Positions 1 through 5,256 of a stretch of DNA of 7,137 nt are shown piece after piece; the stretch's first letter is position 1, and the number at the start of each line of letters is the position of its first letter. The stretch covers positions 1 through 7,137 of the forward strand of contig JAAYEX010000281.1 in the NCBI GenBank assembly GCA_012728535.1. Reading direction: 5' to 3'. The stretch comes from Clostridiaceae bacterium. GTDB lineage: Bacteria > Bacillota > Clostridia > Saccharofermentanales > DTU023. The notes below the pieces were generated by a model, which was given only the letters and a program-made list of their open reading frames with translations, made no database searches and was not told where the DNA came from. A program made the translations under genes and the position numbers.

Positions 1-1
1 G

Positions 2-730
2 GAGAGAACAGGCAAGACGCATGCTTCCTGGCAAATACCGGACCAGGCTGCTGACGGGCAGGAAACACTTGAGCAGGCGCCGGAATTGCCTCCTATGACA
101 ATTCAGGAAGAACTTTCAGTCTGGGATCGTGCTCTGGCTGCTGAGGCAGGCTATATATTAAAAAAGCGCCTGGACTATCTTGAAAAAATTTCTGACTATG
201 CCAGCCTGTCCTTAGCTTATCTGACAGAATCTAATGAAGAGCTGAGTTTGAAGTATAAGACTATAGGCGGTATTTCACATTTACAGTCAGAGGAAGAGAG
301 CGCCGGAATATTTTATTCCCGCCTGCAGAGATCAGCTGAGGACGACGTTTTTCGTGGCAGCAGCAGTATCGGACCCCATCGTGATGATCTCGACATAAAC
401 TTGAATGAATATCCGGCCAGGACCTACGCCTCTCAGGGACAGCAACGGTCACTGGTTCTCTCCTTGAAGATAGCCGAATTGCTTCTGCTCAAAGAATTAA
501 CCGGTGAAAGACCCATTTTGCTTCTGGATGACGTCATGTCGGAACTGGACAGCAAGCGAAGAGAGCATTTGCTGCAAATTGTGAGTGGTCACCAGGTTTT
601 TATGACCGGAACAGATAAGGAACATATGTTTGAAAATGATAAAGAACCTGCTGATTTCTCCGGCACAGAGACAAAGCAGTCTATCAATTATTACTATGTC
701 AAGGGCGGCAAAGTTACGCCCGCCAAGTGA
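2..730 (+). CDS. recF: DNA replication and repair protein RecF, C-terminal part (5' end outside the window)
   Basis: RecF is an SMC/ABC-like ATPase that binds gapped DNA and helps RecO/RecR load RecA at stalled forks. The frame is open from base 2 to TGA 728-730, so about 242 residues are present and the N-terminal part with Walker A lies upstream. A TTG at 86 is not a real start, because the frame continues in front of it. Visible RecF landmarks are the VWDRAL segment, EELSLKY, SIGPHRDDL, the ABC signature SQGQQRS (431-451), and Walker B plus D-loop ILLLDDVMSELD (515-550). The C-terminal end YYYVKGGKV also fits the family. One oddity is a polar, proline- and glutamine-containing linker of at least 35 residues before VWD, where Bacillus RecF has only about a dozen. 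The next gene, remB, starts 129 bases downstream behind its own likely promoter. The family call is secure from the motifs. Confidence 0.95.
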   Translation, partial: ERTGKTHASWQIPDQAADGQETLEQAPELPPMTIQEELSVWDRALAAEAGYILKKRLDYLEKISDYASLSLAYLTESNEELSLKYKTIGGISHLQSEEESAGIFYSRLQRSAEDDVFRGSSSIGPHRDDLDINLNEYPARTYASQGQQRSLVLSLKIAELLLLKELTGERPILLLDDVMSELDSKRREHLLQIVSGHQVFMTGTDKEHMFENDKEPADFSGTETKQSINYYYVKGGKVTPAK

Positions 731-792
731 AATTTGAGCCGGCGAATGTTACGGAGTCGGGATTGGCTTAAACCGCATAAAAGCTGGCTTTG

Positions 793-801
793 TGGTATAA
801 T
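793..801 (+). promoter_or_regulatory. Extended -10 promoter for remB-gyrB
   Basis: TGGTATAAT is a perfect TATAAT hexamer (796-801) preceded by the TGn extended -10 element. No good -35 hexamer lies at 16-18 bases, since that region reads ACCGCATA, but extended -10 promoters can work without one. The predicted start near 808 gives a leader of about 52 bases before remB. The placement in the recF-remB gap fits a promoter for remB and gyrB. No terminator is visible after recF, so read-through is also possible. Confidence 0.6.
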
Positions 802-824
802 CTGACTGTAGAAAATTTTACGAA

Positions 825-839
825 TTTCAAGTGTTGAAA
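825..839 (+). repeat. Short perfect inverted repeat in the remB leader
   Basis: The arms TTTCAA (825-830) and TTGAAA (834-839) are exact reverse complements around GTG. It lies 20 bases before the remB start and just downstream of the predicted transcription start. It could be an operator or a weak leader hairpin. It has no U-run, so it is not a terminator. Its outer sequence resembles parS (TTTCA...TGAAACA), but the centre is three bases too long for a working site. Confidence 0.4.
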
Positions 840-859
840 CAGGACAAAAGCAAGAAAAT

Positions 860-1129
860 ATGTATGTACATTTGGGGGCTGATCTTTCCATACCTTTCCA
901 CATGATTGTGGGAATATTTGATTTAGATTCAATCCCGGAATCAGCTGAAGACACCCTTGCCTTTATGGCTCAGGCCGAGAAGGATGCCAAGCTGGACCTA
1001 TTGGTTCCGGACATACCCCGCTCTCTGATCGTAAGCTTAGATAGATCATACTTATCTGCTGTCTCAGCGCAGACCTTGCGTGCCCGCTGTTCTGATCAAA
1101 AGCACTTGCAATATGAGGATTTAAAATGA
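860..1129 (+). CDS. remB: RemB/YaaB-like DUF370 regulator (extracellular matrix regulator family)
   Basis: This is an 89-residue protein of the DUF370 (RemA/RemB) family. In Bacillus subtilis, RemA is a DNA-binding activator of biofilm matrix genes, and RemB (YaaB) is its paralogue encoded between recF and gyrB, exactly the position seen here. The protein starts MYVHLGADLSIP, matching the MYLHIG-type family start, followed by a hydrophobic strand and IFDLDS (about residues 19-24). Family-typical later segments are PRSLIVSLDRSYLSAVSAQTLRARC (residues about 53-77), the equivalent of the family's KSFVVT...YYSPISSSTLKKR. The start at 860 is chosen by this conserved N-terminus. The Shine-Dalgarno is weak: AGGA at 841-844 is too distant, so expression may be modest. 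Its stop overlaps the gyrB start (ATGA), implying translational coupling. The family call is confident, but the regulatory target here is unknown. Confidence 0.88.
   Translation: MYVHLGADLSIPFHMIVGIFDLDSIPESAEDTLAFMAQAEKDAKLDLLVPDIPRSLIVSLDRSYLSAVSAQTLRARCSDQKHLQYEDLK
1115..1118 (+). promoter_or_regulatory. Ribosome binding site that fixes the gyrB start
   Basis: GAGG sits seven bases before ATG 1126, inside the last codons of remB. It supports the long GyrB form, which begins about 68 residues before the usual family start. I saw no comparable Shine-Dalgarno before the next in-frame ATG (1216). Confidence 0.6.
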
Positions 1130-3228
1130 CTGATAAAGACAATAAGGAATATATCGAGAAGGCTCAGAATAGTGCGAATTTTCAGGAGCTCTTGCGCCGG
1201 GCTGAAGAAGATGCAATGGAGAGGTCCGAGGATGATTTGGTTAATCTGGCGGACAATCCCCATGCTCTGATCGATGACTTTGAAGAAGAGCTTGATGATT
1301 CTATCCAGATCACGGACTTTGATACTTCAAGCAGTTCAAGTTATGAAGATAGTGACATCCAGGTTCTGGAAGGACTTGAAGCTGTCCGCAAAAGACCGGG
1401 CATGTATATTGGTGATACCACTCTTCGTGGCCTCCACCACCTGATTTACGAAATTGTTGCCAACTCGGTTGACGAGGCTTTGGCCGGACGCTGTGATCAG
1501 ATTACGGTTACCGTTTTCCCCGACCAGTCGGTTCGCGTAGAAGATAACGGTATCGGTATCCCTGTAGGTATCCACCCGCAGATGGGCATACCGACGATTG
1601 AAGTTGTCCATACTCAGCTTCATGCCGGCGGTAAGTTCGGAGGCGGAGCCTACAGTATATCCGGTGGTCTGCATGGTGTGGGCGCCTCGGTCGTTAATGC
1701 CCTGTCCGAGTGGATGGACGTAGTGGTAAACCGTGGCGGCAACTCCTACCAGATCCGCTTCGAGCGTGGAGAAACGGTCAAGCCGCTGGAAATTGTCGGT
1801 CAAACGGCAAAAACCGGTACAATTACAACCTTCAAGCCGGATACTGAGATTTTCCCCGAGATAGAGATCGACTTCAATCATTTGTTGACGCGTTATCGCG
1901 AGATGGCCTTTCTAAACAGTGAAGTGGCCATCACCCTGGTGGATAAGCGGGTTGAACCCCATGAAGTCAGGAAGCTTCACTATGAAGGCGGCATTATTTC
2001 CTTTGTTGAATACCTGAACCGCAACAAGAGTGTTTTGCACAAAACGCCGATTTACTTTTCCGGAGACCAGGATGATGTCTTCGTTGAGGTAGCGATTCAA
2101 TACAATGACACTTATGTTGAAAACGTGTATACCTATGCCAATAACATCGCAACGATTGAAGGCGGCTCGCATCTGACCGGCTTTCGTTCTGCAATAACGA
2201 AAACAGTTAATGACTACGCCCGTAAGTATAATTTCTTAAAGGAAAAAGATAAAAACCTTCAGGGTGAAGATATCCGTGAAGGTATGTGTGCTATTGTCAG
2301 CGTAAAAATAGCAGATCCTCAGTTTGAGGGTCAGACCAAGACCCGTCTGGGCAACTCAGAAGTACGCACAGTGACCGAAGCTGTGGCCGGAGAAGAATTT
2401 GCAACTTTCCTGGAGGAAAACCCGGCTGTGGCAAGAATAATCATGAACAAGTGTATTTCAGCCTCTCAGGCAAGAGAAGCAGCGCGCAAAGCCAGGGATA
2501 TGACCCGCCGCAAGAGCGCCCTGGAAACGAATGCCCTGCCGGGCAAGCTGTCCGACTGCCAGGAAAAGGATCCTACGCATTGCGAGATCTTTATTGTCGA
2601 GGGAGATTCCGCCGGCGGCACTGCCAAAGGCGGACGGGAGCGCAAATATCAGGCGATTTTACCACTATGGGGTAAAATGCTGAATGTTGAGAAGGCCCGT
2701 ATTGACCGCGTTCTGGAGAATGAAAAGCTGATGCCGATCGTCCTGGCCCTTGGTGCGGGAATTGGCAGCGAGCTGGATTTATCTAAACTGCGTTACCACA
2801 AAGTTATTATTATGGCCGACGCTGATGTTGACGGATCTCATATCCGCACCCTGCTGCTGACCTTTTTCTTCCGCTACATGCGGACTTTGATTGACAGCGG
2901 CCACATCTACATAGCATGTCCTCCCCTTTATCGTATTTACCAGGGTGACAAGAGCTTCTACGCATACGAAGAAAGCGATGTAGACAAAATTAAAGCTGAG
3001 ACCGGATGGGAGAACCCGAAGATTCAGCGCTTCAAGGGTCTCGGTGAAATGAACGCCGACCAGCTGTGGGACACGACCATGAACCCGGAAACCCGTCGCT
3101 TGAAGCGGGTTGACCTCCATGACGCCTTGCAGGCGGACGAAACATTTACCCTCCTGATGGGAGACCGTGTTGAGCCAAGGCGTGATTTCATTCGCAAGAA
3201 TGCCAGACTGGCGTCTGTCAATAATTAA
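1126..3228 (+). CDS. gyrB: DNA gyrase subunit B with an acidic N-terminal extension
   Basis: GyrB is the ATPase and TOPRIM subunit of DNA gyrase, which introduces negative supercoils as a GyrA2B2 complex. The GHKL ATPase domain shows E109/N113 in YEIVANSVDEA, D140 in DNGIGIP, and GGLHGVG at 180-186; the transducer loop QTK is at 403-405. The TOPRIM domain shows EGDSAGG from E492 and the metal-binding D565/D567/D569 in ADADVDGSH. The C-terminal RFKGLGEMNADQLW segment is intact. Without the extension the length is about 632 residues, as in Gram-positive GyrB, without the enterobacterial insert. Unusually, about 68 extra residues precede YEDSDIQVLEGLEAVRKRPGMY. Of residues 27-66, 17 are Asp or Glu and one is Arg, and they are followed by a serine run (68-72). 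The start is supported by GAGG and the ATGA overlap with remB. No gyrA follows; a terminator flanked by parS sites does. Confidence 0.97.
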   Translation: MTDKDNKEYIEKAQNSANFQELLRRAEEDAMERSEDDLVNLADNPHALIDDFEEELDDSIQITDFDTSSSSSYEDSDIQVLEGLEAVRKRPGMYIGDTTLRGLHHLIYEIVANSVDEALAGRCDQITVTVFPDQSVRVEDNGIGIPVGIHPQMGIPTIEVVHTQLHAGGKFGGGAYSISGGLHGVGASVVNALSEWMDVVVNRGGNSYQIRFERGETVKPLEIVGQTAKTGTITTFKPDTEIFPEIEIDFNHLLTRYREMAFLNSEVAITLVDKRVEPHEVRKLHYEGGIISFVEYLNRNKSVLHKTPIYFSGDQDDVFVEVAIQYNDTYVENVYTYANNIATIEGGSHLTGFRSAITKTVNDYARKYNFLKEKDKNLQGEDIREGMCAIVSVKIADPQFEGQTKTRLGNSEVRTVTEAVAGEEFATFLEENPAVARIIMNKCISASQAREAARKARDMTRRKSALETNALPGKLSDCQEKDPTHCEIFIVEGDSAGGTAKGGRERKYQAILPLWGKMLNVEKARIDRVLENEKLMPIVLALGAGIGSELDLSKLRYHKVIIMADADVDGSHIRTLLLTFFFRYMRTLIDSGHIYIACPPLYRIYQGDKSFYAYEESDVDKIKAETGWENPKIQRFKGLGEMNADQLWDTTMNPETRRLKRVDLHDALQADETFTLLMGDRVEPRRDFIRKNARLASVNN

Positions 3229-3234
3229 GTAGAT

Positions 3235-3250
3235 TGTTTCACGTGAAACA
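3235..3250. other. parS centromere site 1
   Basis: TGTTTCACGTGAAACA is a perfect 16-bp palindrome identical to the chromosomal parS consensus, the ParB/Spo0J binding and clamp-loading site. It begins six bases after the gyrB stop. Cognate parA and parB lie just downstream. It shares an 18-base identity (including the trailing TT) with site 2, 64 bp away. Confidence 0.95.
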
Positions 3251-3254
3251 TTGG

Positions 3255-3285
3255 AGCTCCCGGCCAAGAAGCCGGGAGCTTTTTT
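3255..3285 (+). terminator. Intrinsic terminator of gyrB
   Basis: The arms AGCTCCCGGC (3255-3264) and GCCGGGAGCT (3271-3280) form a perfect GC-rich 10-bp stem with the loop CAAGAA, followed by a run of six T (3280-3285). This is a textbook Rho-independent terminator for the remB-gyrB transcript. It sits between the two parS sites, so it insulates gyrB from parA. Confidence 0.95.
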
Positions 3286-3298
3286 AATGCCCGGATGA

Positions 3299-3314
3299 TG
3301 TTTCACGTGAAACA
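3299..3314. other. parS centromere site 2
   Basis: This is a second copy of TGTTTCACGTGAAACA, base-for-base identical to site 1 and centred 64 bp from it, about six helical turns. It ends 112 bases before the parA start and about 20 bases upstream of the candidate parA -35, so ParB bound here could influence parAB transcription. Confidence 0.95.
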
Positions 3315-3333
3315 TTTACTTCCTTGCTATGCT

Positions 3334-3362
3334 TTGCTGTAAAAAGGTAATATTGGAATAAT
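3334..3362 (+). promoter_or_regulatory. Candidate parA-parB promoter
   Basis: TTGCTG (3334-3339) and AATAAT (3357-3362) are separated by 17 bases. An overlapping alternative is TTGCTA (3324-3329) with TAATAT (3348-3353) at 18 bases. A promoter is expected in 3315-3426 because the gyrB terminator isolates parA from upstream transcription, but which hexamers are used cannot be decided by eye. The parA ribosome site GGAGAG is at 3413-3418. Confidence 0.4.
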
Positions 3363-3426
3363 GACGTGATAGAATAAATGAGATCGTTTATAGGAATTAA
3401 GTGCCTTTGAATGGAGAGTAAAATAC

Positions 3427-4230
3427 ATGAGCCTGGTTATTGCTGTTGCCAATCAAAAAGGGGGTGTGGGTAAGACCACCAGCTGTATAAGTATCGCTGC
3501 TGCCATTGCTGACAGAAAACGTTCTGTCTTATTAGTGGATGTTGACCCGCAAAGCAATACCACTTCCGGTCTAGGTGTCAAGAGAAACTCTATCGAATTA
3601 TCCAGCTATGATTTACTTCTGGACGATTCGATTGATGCAAGTGATGTAGTCCACAATGTGAGGAAGAACTTTGACCTGATTCCTGCAACTATTGACCTGG
3701 CAGGTGCTGAGATAGAACTGGTTCCCCTCCTTCAGCGGGAACATAAACTGCGTCAGGCTCTGGCAGCCGTCCGCGATAAATACGACTACATCATCATGGA
3801 CTGCCCGCCGTCGCTTGGTCTGCTCACCTTAAACGGACTGGTTGCAGCAGAAGCAGTTCTGGTTCCGGTGCAAGCTGAATATTACGCATTAGAGGGCCTG
3901 ATGCAACTTTTCTCTACTTTGGATATCGTGCGCAAGACTCATAACCCGAAATTGAAGCTGGCAGGTGTCTTTATCACCATGTTTGATGTTCGCACCCAGT
4001 TGTCCCAGCAAGTAAAAGATGAAGTAGCCTGGTATTTCGCAGACAATTTTCTCAAAACCGTCGTACCGCGGAACGTCCGCTTAAGCGAAGCGCCAAGCCA
4101 TAGTCAGACGATATTTGAGTATGATAAAAGATCAAAAGGCGCCAAGGCCTATGCACGTTTAGCCGATGAATTGTTGGCCAAACTTGAAAGCAGGGACTGG
4201 CAGCAGGGCAAAATAGGTCATTTCGATTGA
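3427..4230 (+). CDS. parA: Chromosome partitioning ATPase ParA/Soj
   Basis: ParA is a deviant-Walker ATPase that dimerises with ATP, binds DNA non-specifically and is stimulated by ParB-parS, driving origin segregation; Soj also regulates DnaA in Bacillus. The 267-residue protein has the deviant Walker A KGGVGKTT at 11-18 with the signature lysine K11 and the catalytic-fold K16. Walker A' is VLLVDVDPQSNTTSGLG (D38, D40), and Walker B is YIIMDCPPS (D125). The C-terminal VPRNVRLSEAPSHSQTI and SKGAKAYARLADELL segments are typical of chromosomal Soj proteins. Length is close to the family norm of about 250-260. The start is backed by GGAGAG eight bases upstream. It leads a unit with parB, 50 bases downstream, and sits directly behind two parS sites. 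It is not a plasmid-type ParA with an N-terminal HTH. Confidence 0.96.
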   Translation: MSLVIAVANQKGGVGKTTSCISIAAAIADRKRSVLLVDVDPQSNTTSGLGVKRNSIELSSYDLLLDDSIDASDVVHNVRKNFDLIPATIDLAGAEIELVPLLQREHKLRQALAAVRDKYDYIIMDCPPSLGLLTLNGLVAAEAVLVPVQAEYYALEGLMQLFSTLDIVRKTHNPKLKLAGVFITMFDVRTQLSQQVKDEVAWYFADNFLKTVVPRNVRLSEAPSHSQTIFEYDKRSKGAKAYARLADELLAKLESRDWQQGKIGHFD

Positions 4231-4280
4231 TCGTCAGTTTTTTCAGCGAATAATTCATTGAACAAAAAAGGAGCTAATCT

Positions 4281-5216
4281 ATGTCGGAAGCAGTTAAAGG
4301 CAGTACAAAAAAACCTGATGAGAAACCAAAGCGCAAGGGAAAAGGCCTGGGCCGCGGCTTAGATGCACTCTTTGAACCGGCATCTGCACAAGCTCCTTCC
4401 GGAAATAATAAAGACCGGCAGGAAGTCCGCATGGTTGACATAAACGATCTGGTGCCCAACCGAGACCAGCCTCGGAAAGACTTTGATCCGGACAAGTTGG
4501 CAGAGCTGGCCGAATCGATAAAGGATCAGGGAGTAATTCAGCCCCTGATCGTTGCGGCAGAGGATACAGGTGAGCCCCCATATATTATTGTGGCGGGAGA
4601 AAGACGCTGGCGTGCATCCCGCTTAGCCGGCTTGAACCAGGTACCTTGTTTGCTCCGCCGGCTGGATACTCTCGAAATGCAGCAGCAGGCTCTTATTGAA
4701 AATATTGTACGTGAAGATCTTAACGCCATTGAAGAAGCTGTCGCCTATGAAGAACTGGCCAGAGAATACGGCATTACCCAGGATACCCTTGCCCGCGCCC
4801 TGGGTAAAAGCAGGTCTGCAATCAGCAATACCATGCGCCTCTTACAGCTGCCGGATTCAGTTCAGGATTATGTCAGGAATGGCCAACTGTCCGCAGGACA
4901 CGCCCGCACACTATTGCCCCTGCCTCTGCAGGACCAGGAGGAGACAGCAGATCTGATCAGAGACAAGCAGCTGTCGGTGCGCGAAACCGAAGACCTGGTT
5001 AAAAGAATTTTAAATCCGCCCCAAAAGGTCAAACCGAGGCAGAAGGCAAATACCGCCTTCGCCCTGCATGCTAAGAAGATCGAAGAGGAAATGACCCGGG
5101 CAATGGGAACAAAAGTTCGTATTAGTTCGCGCGGAGACAAAGGTGATATTGTTATAAGCTATTCCTCTGCAGATGAATTGGAACGCATCATTGATCAAAT
5201 AATAAAGGAAAGATAA
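4281..5216 (+). CDS. parB: Chromosome partitioning protein ParB/Spo0J (CTPase clamp)
   Basis: ParB binds parS, closes into a sliding clamp with CTP, recruits SMC and stimulates ParA. The 311 residues show, in order, a lysine-rich tail (11-22), the ParA-contacting LGRGLDALF box (23-31), the N-domain DLVPNRDQPRKDF (56-68), and the CTP-binding GERRWR (106-111). Next come the C-III-like ENIVRED (140-146), the helix-turn-helix region about 148-190 with ITQDTLARALGKSRSAISN, and a basic linker and dimerisation tail (about 245-311). The usual ENIQREDLNPIEEA appears here as ENIVREDLNAIEEA, a mild deviation. The N-terminus is about 20 residues longer and more charged than Bacillus Spo0J. The start is supported by AAGGAG seven bases upstream. 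The adjacent parS pair is its expected target. Confidence 0.96.
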   Translation: MSEAVKGSTKKPDEKPKRKGKGLGRGLDALFEPASAQAPSGNNKDRQEVRMVDINDLVPNRDQPRKDFDPDKLAELAESIKDQGVIQPLIVAAEDTGEPPYIIVAGERRWRASRLAGLNQVPCLLRRLDTLEMQQQALIENIVREDLNAIEEAVAYEELAREYGITQDTLARALGKSRSAISNTMRLLQLPDSVQDYVRNGQLSAGHARTLLPLPLQDQEETADLIRDKQLSVRETEDLVKRILNPPQKVKPRQKANTAFALHAKKIEEEMTRAMGTKVRISSRGDKGDIVISYSSADELERIIDQIIKER

Positions 5217-5256
5217 CAAGAACATATGTGCGCTTAGGCGGCATTGTCTGATAGTT

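Noticed and set aside
86..88. TTG as a start for the first gene
   Set aside because: The frame is open upstream to base 2 and RecF needs its N-terminal Walker A region, so this is an internal codon.
733..772. Imperfect stem TTTGAGCC / GGCTTAAA after recF
   Set aside because: It has a 24-base loop, one G-U pair and no U-run; not a credible terminator.
1336..1881. Minus-strand open frame of 181 codons opposite gyrB
   Set aside because: It lies fully inside the conserved ATPase domain of gyrB, has no recognisable domain, and is the antisense shadow of codon-biased sequence.
2779..3315. Minus-strand open frame of 178 codons beginning MFHVKH
   Set aside because: Its start and the later NVSRET are simply translations of the two parS palindromes, it runs through the terminator, and the rest is antisense to gyrB.
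3465..3473. DnaA-box-like TGTGGGTAA
   Set aside because: It is a single mismatched match that encodes part of the ParA P-loop, with no cluster or AT-rich unwinding region around it.
5225..5236. Three-codon mini-ORF (ATG TGC GCT TAG) in the parB downstream gap
   Set aside because: It is too short to support as a leader peptide, and no attenuator structure is visible around it.
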